Shown here: positions 1 to 9,151 of the stretch, in pieces | How the letters are laid out: each line of letters begins with the position of its first letter | Position numbering within the stretch: the stretch's first letter is position 1 | Assembly (NCBI GenBank): GCA_947452295.1 | Contig: CANGCK010000019.1 | Span: 1 to 54,938, forward strand | Direction of reading: 5' to 3' | Source: Sphingobacteriia bacterium | GTDB lineage: Bacteria > Bacteroidota > Bacteroidia > Chitinophagales > Chitinophagaceae | Length of the DNA stretch: 54,938 nucleotides | The notes under the pieces: generated by a model | Databases searched by the model: none | What the model saw: only the letters and a program-made list of their open reading frames with translations | What the model was told of the DNA's origin: nothing | Translations under genes and position numbers: made by a program

Positions 1-1440
1 CAATTTAATGCACTTACAACTGGTGCAAGTACCGATAGTATAGTAACCATTGATGCAAGTGGAAATTTAAAGAAAAGAAATGCATCATTAGTTGTTTTAG
101 ATACTACTAGTTTAAGTAATAGAATAAATACAAAGGTAAATATATCAGATACAGCTGCAATGTTATCACCCTATGCCAGAAAAGTAAATGGCGTAAATCG
201 ATATATTACTAGATGGAATGGAACAAATGCACTGGATACAACAACTATGTTTGAAGCAACAAATGGTAATATTGGTATAAGTACTACAAGTCCATCCGAA
301 AAATTAGATGTAGCAGGAAATATAAGACAGTCTACGTACAGCTATTTTTCTAAAAATGTTGGTAATACATCGGCATATATTTGGTCTGATTATACATATG
401 GTAATAGCGATGCATTTTATCATTCATTCAACTTTCATGCTGTTGGAAATTCAGTATTTATACCCAACTCTGGATACGGTACTAATACAATTCTTCAGAA
501 TAATAGTGGTATATTTTTAAACACTTCTAATGGAGTGAATAATGTAGCACCTTCAACGAATGTTCTTTCTGTTATGAGTACCAGAAAAGTTGGGATAGGA
601 ACTGTTAGTCCCGTAGGTTTACTTGTAGTGAATGATACAAGTTATATTTCGGCAATACCATCTACTACTGCTAACTTAATGGACAATACTACTTACCGGC
701 CACAAAGTCGTTTTCAAGTAACATCGGGAGTAAATAATAATGCATTATCTAATTATTTCACTACCTCTACTGTTGCAACACAAGCACATAATTTTTCAAC
801 AGGAGCTGTTTTGCCTTATGTGATAAATCCTGTAGGAGGTAATGTGGGGATAGGTTCAACTTCTCCTGTTTCTAAATTAGATATTATTCAACCTTCTTTA
901 TATACAGGAACAGAAACAGCAAATCATGGATTACAGATTACTTCTGCAAAAACTAATACCATAGGTTATACTCTCTATATGGGGGCGGATAGCGTTAATA
1001 AATTGAGTTATCTACAATCTGTTCAGTGGGGTGTTACTTATGCGCCCCTGGTATTAAACGGCCGAGGAGGTAAAGTTCAAATAGGCACATCATCTACAGC
1101 TGGTTCTTCTGTATTAGAAGTAAATGGAGCAGCAACAAATGCAACAGCTTATAATGCAGCCGCAGCTACTTCAATTGACTTTACAAAAAGTAACTTAGCA
1201 TATACAACTGCAAGTGCAGGTGCATTTACTTTAACAGGTATGAAAGACGGAGGCACATATACCTTAGCAGTTCAAGGTGCTACTTCTGGCACATCTAGCT
1301 TTTCAGGTTCAAACCCTTCAAGTACTGCATTTACATTTAAACCTGCTAATAATGGGGTTACAACTGCTAGTAAACATACCCTTTATACTTTTATGGTAAT
1401 GGGAACAACTGTGTATTATTATATGGTAACAGGTTTATAA
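1..1440 (+). CDS. Tail-fibre-like surface protein (5' partial)
   Basis: The reading frame is open from base 1, so the true start lies upstream of the window; the first internal Met is at 160. Four motifs of the form (G)xGIGTxSPxxxLDV occur: NIGISTTSPSEKLDVAGN, KVGIGTVSPVGLLVV, NVGIGSTSPVSKLDI and VQIGTSSTAGSSVLEV. This pattern is common in Bacteroidota tail-fibre-like and adhesin-like proteins that carry short beta-prism units. The C-terminal 100 residues are a small Ser/Thr/Gly-rich beta domain ending in YYYMVTGL. I see no S74 chaperone domain. The stop is directly followed by the ATG of the next secreted protein, so the genes are translationally coupled. The role is probably extracellular structure or adhesion. 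The exact substrate is unknown, and a phage origin is possible but not supported by neighbouring phage genes. Confidence 0.75.
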   Translation, partial: QFNALTTGASTDSIVTIDASGNLKKRNASLVVLDTTSLSNRINTKVNISDTAAMLSPYARKVNGVNRYITRWNGTNALDTTTMFEATNGNIGISTTSPSEKLDVAGNIRQSTYSYFSKNVGNTSAYIWSDYTYGNSDAFYHSFNFHAVGNSVFIPNSGYGTNTILQNNSGIFLNTSNGVNNVAPSTNVLSVMSTRKVGIGTVSPVGLLVVNDTSYISAIPSTTANLMDNTTYRPQSRFQVTSGVNNNALSNYFTTSTVATQAHNFSTGAVLPYVINPVGGNVGIGSTSPVSKLDIIQPSLYTGTETANHGLQITSAKTNTIGYTLYMGADSVNKLSYLQSVQWGVTYAPLVLNGRGGKVQIGTSSTAGSSVLEVNGAATNATAYNAAAATSIDFTKSNLAYTTASAGAFTLTGMKDGGTYTLAVQGATSGTSSFSGSNPSSTAFTFKPANNGVTTASKHTLYTFMVMGTTVYYYMVTGL

Positions 1441-2421
1441 ATGATGAGAACAATATTTTTCATACTCTTGATATGCCCATTATTTGCTCAGTCGCAAATG
1501 TTTGGGTATTTCCCCCAAATTGATAATACATTAGATACAATCAGTGCGGGTAAAATAAGCTTTTTATTCAGTTTTAGAAAACTAAGAACTAATTATACAG
1601 GATATTGTATAAGAGCGAGAAGAGTAGATAATAATGCACAAGCAGATGTAAAATTTGACGCATTAGGCAAGATGAGTGATACATCAGTTTGCATAGTAGC
1701 TGTAGTAGGAACTAGTGGTTATACTGTTGGTCAGCAACTAACGTATGCTACATTTATTTCAGGAACTACGGCTAGAGCCACTATTTGGTATGACCAAGGT
1801 GGAAATAGCAGAAATGCTTCGCAAAGTGCAACTGCTGCTCAACCACAAATAATAGGAACCCAGAATGGATTATATTATTTAAAATACACTACAATAGAAA
1901 ACTTAGTATGTCCTTATGCATCTAATATTGCTTTAACACCAGGATCTACAGGGGTGTTGGGTGTAAATGGAACGTTGTTTATGGTTTGTACACCTTCTGT
2001 CAATGTAACTCCTATAAATTCATTTGGATATACAGGAACTGCAACTAATACAAGGTGGAGTACTCATATTAACTGGGGAGCTGATGGAAATCTTTATTTT
2101 GATGCAGGAGAATTATGTTGTGCAACAGTTAGATATTTTTCTAATAATGTAAATGCTGGATTATGGAAACAGTACTCTTTTCAAAGATACAATACCAATA
2201 AGCTGGTGCGGATTAGCGGAAGTCAAAAAATGAATAGTGCAGGAAATGCAGATTCTTATGATGCTACAAATACGGCCTTTGGTATTGGTAATACAAATAC
2301 ATCTACCACAAATGGACATAATGGACTAATTGGTGAAGTATTATTATTTAATTATGGAATAGCCATTAATGAAATGGTTTCTATTGAAAACAACCAAATA
2401 AGAATATGGGCCGCTTATTAA
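1441..2421 (+). CDS. Secreted protein with arabinofuranosidase-B-like (concanavalin-type) domain
   Basis: The protein begins with a signal peptide of about 18 residues (MMRTIFFILLICPLFAQSQ). The segment around residues 38-150 has the pattern SFRKLRTNYTGYCIRARRVDNNAQ, then WYDQGGNSRNASQ, then QPQII. This pattern is typical of the alpha-L-arabinofuranosidase B catalytic-like fold (ArabFuran-catal). In Bacteroidota and phages that fold often serves as a LamG/concanavalin-like module in surface proteins rather than a proven enzyme. The start codon abuts the TAA of the upstream gene (TAAATG), and the 3' end overlaps the start region of the next gene. The mature N-terminus (MFGYFPQ) closely resembles that of the next protein. 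Carbohydrate binding is an inference. Confidence 0.7.
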   Translation: MMRTIFFILLICPLFAQSQMFGYFPQIDNTLDTISAGKISFLFSFRKLRTNYTGYCIRARRVDNNAQADVKFDALGKMSDTSVCIVAVVGTSGYTVGQQLTYATFISGTTARATIWYDQGGNSRNASQSATAAQPQIIGTQNGLYYLKYTTIENLVCPYASNIALTPGSTGVLGVNGTLFMVCTPSVNVTPINSFGYTGTATNTRWSTHINWGADGNLYFDAGELCCATVRYFSNNVNAGLWKQYSFQRYNTNKLVRISGSQKMNSAGNADSYDATNTAFGIGNTNTSTTNGHNGLIGEVLLFNYGIAINEMVSIENNQIRIWAAY

Positions 2422-3239
2422 TGATATGTTTATTGTTGCCATTTTTTGCAAAATCGCAGTTGTTTGGTTTTTTCCCGCCACCAATAATTTCACATGGTTC
2501 GATAACTTTTACTTATACTGGTGCTGTACAAACATGGACAGTACCTAGTGGGGTTACTTCTCTATCTGTTGATGCTTATGGTGCACAAGGTGGCAGCAGC
2601 ACTGCAGCTGGTGGGTTGGGTGGAAGGGTACAAACTAGTTTAACGGTAACATCGGGAGCCGTTTTAAATATTGTAGTAGGTGGTCAGCCTACTACAAATG
2701 CTGCTGTTTATGGCTATGCAGGCGCGGGAGGTGGAAATAATGCCAACACAAGCACAGCAGGTAAAGCGGGGGGGGGATTATCAGGCATATTTTCAAATGT
2801 GGGTATTACACAAGCTGCCAGCTATGTAATTGCTGCCGGAGGAGGCGGAAGTACTGCAGGGTATGCTGGTGCAGCTGCTGGTGCACCAAATGGTTCTAAT
2901 GGAGCACAGGGAAACTATTCTGGAAAGTCAGAAGGGGGTAAAGGAGCCACCCAATCAGCAGGTGGTGCTGCAGGCTCATCAATTGATCCACAAACTACTG
3001 CTCCAACTGCAGGAATAGCTATAAATGGTGGTAATGGAGGTGCTGTAAATACATCAACTTGGGGTGGTGGTGGTGGTGGTGGTGGTGGATATTTTGGCGG
3101 CGGCGGCGGAGGAGGAGGAGGAGCTTCAATAGGTGCAGGAGGTGGTGGCTCATCTTATGTTAATGTCACTTATGCATCGAGTACTACCTATACTTCGGGG
3201 AATAGATCTGGAAATGGACAAATAATTATTACCTACTAA
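2406..3239 (+). CDS. Secreted glycine-rich protein
   Basis: A signal peptide (MGRLLMICLLLPFFAKSQ) is followed by LFGFFPPP, a near match to the upstream protein. The next segment, about residues 33-60 (ITFTYTGAVQTWTVPSGVTSLSVDAYGAQGG), is the hallmark of the glycine-rich domain found in many bacterial surface proteins. The rest is Gly/Ala/Ser-rich with two long Gly runs near residues 218-240 encoded by GGT and GGN tracts, and it ends with SGNGQIIITY, the usual closing strand of this family. The start at 2406 overlaps the upstream gene by 16 bases. An in-frame ATG at 2421 sits inside the upstream stop as TAATG. I prefer 2406 because it supplies the Arg of a signal-peptide n-region and aligns with the upstream protein. 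The Gly-codon tracts are prone to slippage. Confidence 0.72.
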   Translation: MGRLLMICLLLPFFAKSQLFGFFPPPIISHGSITFTYTGAVQTWTVPSGVTSLSVDAYGAQGGSSTAAGGLGGRVQTSLTVTSGAVLNIVVGGQPTTNAAVYGYAGAGGGNNANTSTAGKAGGGLSGIFSNVGITQAASYVIAAGGGGSTAGYAGAAAGAPNGSNGAQGNYSGKSEGGKGATQSAGGAAGSSIDPQTTAPTAGIAINGGNGGAVNTSTWGGGGGGGGGYFGGGGGGGGGASIGAGGGGSSYVNVTYASSTTYTSGNRSGNGQIIITY

Positions 3240-3294
3240 TAGTCAATTATAATGCCATTTTTTTAGTGGGTACAATCCATGATATAGTATAAAC

Positions 3295-3331
3295 AAGTAG
3301 TGCTTTTCCAACAATAGGAAAAGCACTACTT
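3295..3331. terminator. Perfect 15-bp hairpin between convergent genes
   Basis: The arms AAGTAGTGCTTTTCC and GGAAAAGCACTACTT are exact complements around a 7-nt loop. The hairpin lies between the stop of the glycine-rich protein gene (3239) and the stop of the convergent beta-helix gene (3367), where a shared terminator is expected. Neither side has a strong T tract, so it may instead protect mRNA 3' ends. Confidence 0.55.
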
Positions 3332-3366
3332 ATTTCAATCATTCAACAACCAAATATACAAGCCAG

Positions 3367-6300
3367 TTACATTTTTATGATTTGCATCGCTTTGGCAGTA
3401 CCCCCCAATTCTACTACTAATGTATAGTTTCCCCTGCTAAAGCCTGCTCCAAAATTATAATAAGTATAGGAAGGTCCTCTTGTAGCAAATACTAACAATC
3501 CATTCGAATCGAATACTTTTATTTTTAAGTTCCCATTTAATCCTTGATAGTTATTAATGGTTAGCGTAAAATAGGTATTGGTAGGATTCGGATATACATT
3601 GATGTAAAAATCTTTACGTTGTGTAGGTTGTGCTACGGTTACTGTATTACTTGTTGTACAACCATTGTAGTCTTTTACTGTAATGCTGTATGACCCTGCA
3701 GTGATATTAGGGAAAATACCAGCTGTTTGGAAAAATCCAGTATTTAATTGATAACTGTAAGGCACTTTTCCTCCAGATGCTGTTGCGGTAATGGTAGTGC
3801 TGTCGCTATTGCTAGGATACGGACTCACCACTAAATTCAAGTTCAATAATCCAGGCTGAGTAATGATTACATATACTGTATCTTTTTTGTTGGTTGCGTC
3901 TGTAACTATATATACATAACTGCCAGCAGCTACTGTAAATGAGCCCGTTCCTGTATAGGGGGGTAAACCTCCTGTTGCGGTAATATTTATACTTGTTGTG
4001 CCACCAAAACATTTGATGGAATCTGTTACAGTGATACTAGCCTTTAATTTAAGTGGCGCTGCCGGTATATTCGTTAATGAAGATGCTGCACATCCATTCA
4101 GGTCTTTTACTGTTATGGTGTAGTTGCCCGCTCTTAATCCGTAAAAAATATTATTGCTTTGGAAGGCACCTGTATTTAGTTGGAAGGTATAAGTTGGCTT
4201 ACCTCCCAAAGCTGTTACTTTAATACTGGTAGTATCGGTATTTGCAGAATAAGCAATTACGCTAGTTGTTGAACTTAAAATAGCAGGTTGAACAACTGTT
4301 ATGCTTACCGTATCTTTCAATCCTTTGCTGTCTGTTACAATATACTGGTATGTTCCTGCTGTTACAGAAAATGTACCTAGGCCTGTGTAAGGTGCTGTTC
4401 CGCCGGTTGCAGCTATCAATACATTGGCAGTTCCTCCATAACATTTTATAGAGTCGGTAATTTGTATAGAGGCGTTTAAAGGATCTACAGGTGTTGGCGG
4501 TACCAATGTTTGATATTCATACACACCAGCATCTGTTTTACCAACTATAGGATTATTGTCAAAATCTGCTGGTATGGATACATCTGTTCCGAAATTAATG
4601 GCAGGTGAACCAGCAACTAATTGGTAATTCCAATATTCAGGATTTATATTAGTCGTGTCCGAAAATATTACAGTTGGTTCTCTTCTAATTAGCAAACTGG
4701 TTCGATCTAAATTTTGTCCAACTTCACCGGTAGAAAGTTTAAAGATGTTATTGGAATGTTCAATTCTTGTTGGGTTTAACGGGTTGTTAAATATGGTAGA
4801 TCCTTCTGTTAGCCAAAAAATATTATTTCTTACAACCGCAATATCTAGGGTGTTGGGGTCGTCATAAAAGAACATCGGACTATTTAATTCGGTAATTTCT
4901 TCGGTCTCCACCACTACATTGTTAAAGAAACGGGTATTATTGGTAGATACATAATTTCCAAAACTCGGATTGTTATGAAAAATTGCTACCTGTTCTACAT
5001 TGATGATTTTATTGTAAGCAATTAAATTATTGATAGCGGTTCCTTCATGCGTACTACCAATTTCTAAAAACACAATGCCATCAATAGCTGTATTATATAT
5101 TATACGATTATTACTTACATTGGTATTGAATAAAGTAACCATGCTGCCAACATAATTGTAATCATAACTGTTTGCATAGCAGCCTTTCATTTTATTTCGG
5201 GTTATTAAATTATTAGACGAACCAATCACCATGGCATTTGCTCCATAATCATCTACGGAACTTATACTGGCGGGCGTGTTTTTTACTGCCCGCATATTGT
5301 GGAAATAATTGTTGGTGATGGTAGTAAAGTCAGAACCTTCTCTTGTGGCAATACCTATACCCACCAACGATATATCGCAATTGCGTATGGTGCAATTGGG
5401 CGATCCTTCTAAAACAATTCCATAAGCTATCTTTGCTTGTAGGGCTCTATTTAGCGTATCCATTGTTTTGTCAATAATTTTAAATCCATCTATTATTACA
5501 TAGTTCCTATTCCTAACTACCACTACATCGGAAGTAGTATGGGTAAATTCGGGCAAATTGCCGGTACCATAAGTGGTATAAACAATGGGTTGTACTGCAG
5601 AGCCAGATCCACCGGCTATTAACTGCCCACTAAAGCGCTGTCCACTTTTAAAGAAAACACTATCTCCAGGTACTAAGCCTGTAGTGCCTGCATTTACTTG
5701 TGCAATGGTTTTCCAAGGGTATTGAAACGAGCCATTGGCAGTAGTAGCGGTAGAAGAAGGGTCGGCATAATATTTTGCTGGTGCTTTAACAATAACTGGC
5801 GGAACGTATTCATAAATACCTGCATCTGGGTTATTAATATAAGTTGTTCCGATGATGTCGCGAGTTAAGCCAGTATTAACACCAAAGTTAATTGCAGGCG
5901 AACCTGGTAAAAGCCTGTAATCCCAGGTTTCCTGATCACCGGTAGTATCAGTAAAAATAGGTGCACTTCCTATTAATAATAATTCAGTAGGGTTTATGCG
6001 TACACCCAATGTTCCGGAAGTGAGTTTATATATATTATTGGTATGAATTAGCTTATTGGTATCTAAGTTGTTACTCACTACACTTTCACCAGTTGTTAAC
6101 CAAATAATATTGTTGCGCATAATGGCTACATCTATTTTAGTTGGATCTGCAAACCAAAACATGGCACTTGCTTTATTGAATTGGATTTTGGTTTCAACGA
6201 TTACATTATTAATGATTTGGGTATTATTGGTGTTAATATAACTCGATTCCCCGATTTTATTGTGAAAAATAGCAGTTTGTCCGCAGTTTAATATTTTATT

Positions 6301-8412
6301 GTATGCAATTAAATTGTTCGTAGAAGTTCCGTTGCTACTACCGCCAATTTCTAAAAAACCATTACAGTTGCTTATCGTATTGTACATAAATCGGTTATTG
6401 TCTATTCTGGAATTATACATTTGGATGGCTCCGCCTATAAATCCAAAATCGGGACTAATGGCCCAACAGTCTTTTATCATATTAAATGCTATATAGTTGT
6501 TAGATCCTCCAAGTACCATTGCGTTGGCACCATAATCATCGGTGCCTCCCGCGGTAAGTCTGATTCCCCGCATATTATAAATATTGTTGCCAATTATTTG
6601 GGCGGAGTCTGACCCTAATCTGGTAGCAATGCCTACTCCCAGTAAACTAATTTCACAATTGGTGATGGTACAGTTGGGTGCATTATCTAGTACAATACCG
6701 TAAGGAACTTTTGCTTGAACAGCATGGTCGGTAGTCATGGTTCTGTCGGTAATCCTAAATCTATTGATAATAATATGGTGTTGATTGGCTACATATATTA
6801 CTTCTGAAGATGTGTTGGTAAATTCGGGCATATTCCCAAGACCATACGACATATATACAATCGGTTTAGCGGCTGTACCCGATGACCTGATTAATAATTT
6901 ACCTGTATAGGTTTGCCCACGTTTAAAAAAAACGGTATCGCCAGGTAAAAGTGCGGTGGTCCCTGCATTTACTTGGTCAATGTTTTTCCAAGGGTTAGAA
7001 ATACTTCCATTAGCCGTGGGTTCTAAATTGGAGGGATCAACATAAAATTTTCGAGAAATAGGCGTGGAGGATGACACAAATTCATGGATACCGGCATCTG
7101 GTTTTCCGATAATGGGATTCCCTCTATAATCTACTGTAAATCCCAAATTGGTTCCAAAATCAATAGCGGGCGACCCTAGCGGCAACCTTAAGTCCCAACC
7201 AATAGGGTCGGCACTACTGGTGTCTTCAAAAATGCGGGTATTGTCGTAAATCACTCTTTCTGTAATATCTAATGTTGGGATACCCACACCGCGTCTTACT
7301 TTATAAATATTATTGGTATGTATTACGCGATTGGGATACAACGAATAATTGTTTACAACACTTGCGCCATTAGTAATCCAAACAATATTGTTTTTAAAAA
7401 CAACTTGGTTAGTCGCATAAGGATCGGCATACCAAAACAATTGCGCTGCCCATTCAAATTGTCGTTTGGTTTCAATTATGGTGTTATTGTAAAACTGAAA
7501 ATTATCTGTTCTAATATAAAAACCATCGGTGTTTTTATTGTGAAAGCAGCAGGTTAATCCACAGTTAATTACTTTATTGTATGCTACTAAATTATTGGTA
7601 GCAATTCCATTGGTGGCACTGCCTACTTCCATAAAGCCATTGCTGTTATAAGCCTGATTCCCAATAATTTTATTGTTACTAATATTGGTACCAAACATTT
7701 CTACAATACCTCCATCAAAACCATAATCGTAGCTGGTACACCAACAGTCTTCCATAATATTTCCTTGAATTAGGTTACTAGAACTCGAAAGCACGATTGC
7801 CGTAGCACCATAGTCGTCGTTTGAATTGACGGAAGTAGGGGTATTTCTTACAGCGCGAAGGTTATGAATGTAGTTGCCGGTAATTTTACAAAAGTCGGAA
7901 CCTTCTTGTGTAGAAATGGCCATACCAACCAACGAAATATCGCAGTTGCTGATGGTACAATTGGGCGAGTTGCCAATAACAATGCCATAACCAATTTTGG
8001 CTTGAGCCGTATGGTCTGTTAAACTCATGGTTCTGTCGGTAATCATTAAACGGTCTATTATAACATACTCCCTATTGTACATTACAATGATGTCTGATGC
8101 ATTATTTGTAAAGAGGGGCATATCACCTAGGCCATAAGAAGTATATACAATTGGGCGTGTAGAAGTCCCTGACCCACCTACAATTAATTTTCCTGTGTAA
8201 ATTTGGCTTCGCTTAAAAAACACGGTATCACCCGGCTGTATATTAGTGGTGCCTGCATTAACTTGTGCAAGCGTTTTCCAAGGATTGGTAATGGTTCCTA
8301 TTGCAATGTTCACTGTTGAGGATGGATCTACATAATAATTAGTTGCAAAGATTTTTGATGCGAAGAATAAATAAAAAATGAGTAGTCGAAAAAAATGCGG
8401 GTTCGTTTTCAT
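3367..8412 (-). CDS. Giant T9SS-secreted protein: three tandem beta-helix units, alternating SprB-like modules, sorting domain
   Basis: The 1,681-residue protein has an N-terminal signal peptide ending near the sequence IFATN. It contains three homologous units of about 425 residues (roughly 25-453, 454-876, 877-1300), each opening with YYVDPSS...NPWKTLAQVNAGTT...PGDTVFFK. Each unit continues with Asn-rich ladders typical of right-handed parallel beta-helix (pectin-lyase-like) folds and closes with AGI(H/Y)EY. From about 1314 to 1600 it carries two module types in the order A-B-A-B. Type A begins with ITDSIKCxGG and ATGG; type B contains LNTG and ITVKDxNGC. These resemble SprB repeats. The final ~80 residues (INVYPNPTNTYFTL to MQIIKM) are a T9SS type A sorting domain, so the protein should cross the outer membrane. 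It may bind or cleave polysaccharide; no catalytic triad was identified. It is transcribed convergently with the preceding cluster. Confidence 0.85.
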   Translation of the reverse strand: MKTNPHFFRLLIFYLFFASKIFATNYYVDPSSTVNIAIGTITNPWKTLAQVNAGTTNIQPGDTVFFKRSQIYTGKLIVGGSGTSTRPIVYTSYGLGDMPLFTNNASDIIVMYNREYVIIDRLMITDRTMSLTDHTAQAKIGYGIVIGNSPNCTISNCDISLVGMAISTQEGSDFCKITGNYIHNLRAVRNTPTSVNSNDDYGATAIVLSSSSNLIQGNIMEDCWCTSYDYGFDGGIVEMFGTNISNNKIIGNQAYNSNGFMEVGSATNGIATNNLVAYNKVINCGLTCCFHNKNTDGFYIRTDNFQFYNNTIIETKRQFEWAAQLFWYADPYATNQVVFKNNIVWITNGASVVNNYSLYPNRVIHTNNIYKVRRGVGIPTLDITERVIYDNTRIFEDTSSADPIGWDLRLPLGSPAIDFGTNLGFTVDYRGNPIIGKPDAGIHEFVSSSTPISRKFYVDPSNLEPTANGSISNPWKNIDQVNAGTTALLPGDTVFFKRGQTYTGKLLIRSSGTAAKPIVYMSYGLGNMPEFTNTSSEVIYVANQHHIIINRFRITDRTMTTDHAVQAKVPYGIVLDNAPNCTITNCEISLLGVGIATRLGSDSAQIIGNNIYNMRGIRLTAGGTDDYGANAMVLGGSNNYIAFNMIKDCWAISPDFGFIGGAIQMYNSRIDNNRFMYNTISNCNGFLEIGGSSNGTSTNNLIAYNKILNCGQTAIFHNKIGESSYINTNNTQIINNVIVETKIQFNKASAMFWFADPTKIDVAIMRNNIIWLTTGESVVSNNLDTNKLIHTNNIYKLTSGTLGVRINPTELLLIGSAPIFTDTTGDQETWDYRLLPGSPAINFGVNTGLTRDIIGTTYINNPDAGIYEYVPPVIVKAPAKYYADPSSTATTANGSFQYPWKTIAQVNAGTTGLVPGDSVFFKSGQRFSGQLIAGGSGSAVQPIVYTTYGTGNLPEFTHTTSDVVVVRNRNYVIIDGFKIIDKTMDTLNRALQAKIAYGIVLEGSPNCTIRNCDISLVGIGIATREGSDFTTITNNYFHNMRAVKNTPASISSVDDYGANAMVIGSSNNLITRNKMKGCYANSYDYNYVGSMVTLFNTNVSNNRIIYNTAIDGIVFLEIGSTHEGTAINNLIAYNKIINVEQVAIFHNNPSFGNYVSTNNTRFFNNVVVETEEITELNSPMFFYDDPNTLDIAVVRNNIFWLTEGSTIFNNPLNPTRIEHSNNIFKLSTGEVGQNLDRTSLLIRREPTVIFSDTTNINPEYWNYQLVAGSPAINFGTDVSIPADFDNNPIVGKTDAGVYEYQTLVPPTPVDPLNASIQITDSIKCYGGTANVLIAATGGTAPYTGLGTFSVTAGTYQYIVTDSKGLKDTVSITVVQPAILSSTTSVIAYSANTDTTSIKVTALGGKPTYTFQLNTGAFQSNNIFYGLRAGNYTITVKDLNGCAASSLTNIPAAPLKLKASITVTDSIKCFGGTTSINITATGGLPPYTGTGSFTVAAGSYVYIVTDATNKKDTVYVIITQPGLLNLNLVVSPYPSNSDSTTITATASGGKVPYSYQLNTGFFQTAGIFPNITAGSYSITVKDYNGCTTSNTVTVAQPTQRKDFYINVYPNPTNTYFTLTINNYQGLNGNLKIKVFDSNGLLVFATRGPSYTYYNFGAGFSRGNYTLVVELGGTAKAMQIIKM

Positions 8413-8758
8413 AGTGATTGATTTTTTACTTTTGTATTATATACGTTTCATTGAATAAGTTTTTTAATCATTTGCGGTTGCTTTGCAAACACTCATTATG
8501 GCTTATGTCAATTTTGGATGTTGATTAGAGATACTATATAAAGCAAACCTACTCACATAAATAGCGGGCAGTAATGACAATCATTGCAGCAATGATTGAT
8601 TGTGGTTATGTAAAAGTATAGAATGAACGAGTGACTAGGTATACACCACGAGTGCAGTATGATTTTATTTAATATGATTGGGTGCATTTGAAAAAAAAAT
8701 GCCAAAAATGATTAATTACAATAAAAAATGTATATTGAGCATAATTAAAACAATAGTT
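8413..8758 (+). other. Intergenic region between beta-helix gene and cold-shock gene
   Basis: This 346-bp stretch separates two divergently transcribed genes and must hold both promoters. I see no convincing gene in it. An upstream in-frame extension of the cold-shock protein (from 8678) starts in AT-rich sequence that does not look like protein. The stretch contains the 21-nt dyad at 8578-8598. Its 3' part is probably the cold-shock mRNA leader. Confidence 0.4.
8578..8598. promoter_or_regulatory. 21-nt perfect dyad (candidate operator)
   Basis: The arms CAATCATTGC and GCAATGATTG are exact reverse complements around a single central A. The dyad lies between divergent genes, about 160 bases upstream of the cold-shock start. 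An odd-centre 10-bp dyad of this kind suits a dimeric DNA-binding protein better than a terminator, and no T tract follows. The regulator is unknown. Confidence 0.35.
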
Positions 8759-8965
8759 ATGCCTACCGGAACAGTAAAATGGTTCAACGACGCAAAAGGT
8801 TTTGGATTTATTAAGCCAGATGATGGCAGCGAAGACTTATTTGCGCATTTTTCCGCCATTAATATGGGTGGATTTAAATCTTTAAAAGAAGGTCAAAAAG
8901 TTACTTTCGATATTGTTGATGGACAAAAAGGAAAGCAAGCCGGAAATATACAGAGTGCTGAATAA
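8759..8965 (+). CDS. Cold-shock domain protein (CspA family)
   Basis: The 68-residue single-domain protein starts [18 protein letters not shown]. It shows both RNA-binding motifs: KGFGFI (RNP1, residues 13-18) and LFAHFS (RNP2, residues 27-32). The length matches CspA-family proteins (about 65-70 residues). These are single-stranded nucleic-acid chaperones that melt RNA structure and often act during cold stress or growth transitions. I chose the ATG at 8759 because all family homology begins there; the upstream in-frame ATG at 8678 would add 27 atypical residues. The gene has a long upstream gap and two terminators downstream, so it is probably monocistronic. Confidence 0.93.
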   Translation: MPTGTVKWFNDAKGFGFIKPDDGSEDLFAHFSAINMGGFKSLKEGQKVTFDIVDGQKGKQAGNIQSAE

Positions 8966-9035
8966 GAAGCATTGCAACAATGCTCTGCTTAAAAAATGCA
9001 CATCTTTAAAGTAACTTGAACTAAAGATGTAGATG

Positions 9036-9079
9036 CCCGTAAAAAATCAGTTGTATGCTGTTTTTTTGCGGGTTTTTTT
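9036..9079 (+). terminator. Rho-independent terminator of the cold-shock gene
   Basis: The stem pairs CCCGTAAAAAA with TTTTTTGCGGG (one G-T wobble). The 3' arm is followed immediately by seven T residues. It lies about 70 bases after the cold-shock stop codon on the same strand. Confidence 0.75.
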
Positions 9080-9122
9080 AATTGAATGTTGAAAAGTGAA
9101 ATTCTTCATGGAAATAAAAAGT

Positions 9123-9151
9123 AAACCCCTCGTAGAAACGAGGGGTTTTTT
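9123..9151 (+). terminator. Second terminator, perfect GC-rich stem
   Basis: The arms AACCCCTCGT and ACGAGGGGTT are exact complements around an AGAA loop, and six T residues follow on the plus strand. It backs up the preceding terminator. The A-rich left flank could let it also stop minus-strand transcripts from the aminotransferase operon. Confidence 0.8.

Noticed and set aside
1..3239. Prophage tail region
   Set aside because: The proteins have tail-fibre-like and concanavalin-like motifs, but they carry signal peptides and no phage structural, lysis or integration genes are nearby.
4655..7557. Several plus-strand frames inside the beta-helix gene
   Set aside because: All lie opposite a long, clearly coding minus-strand gene and lack recognisable features.
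9001..9029. Hairpin CATCTTTA/TAAAGATG as a terminator
   Set aside because: No T tract follows, and a better terminator lies just downstream at 9036-9079.
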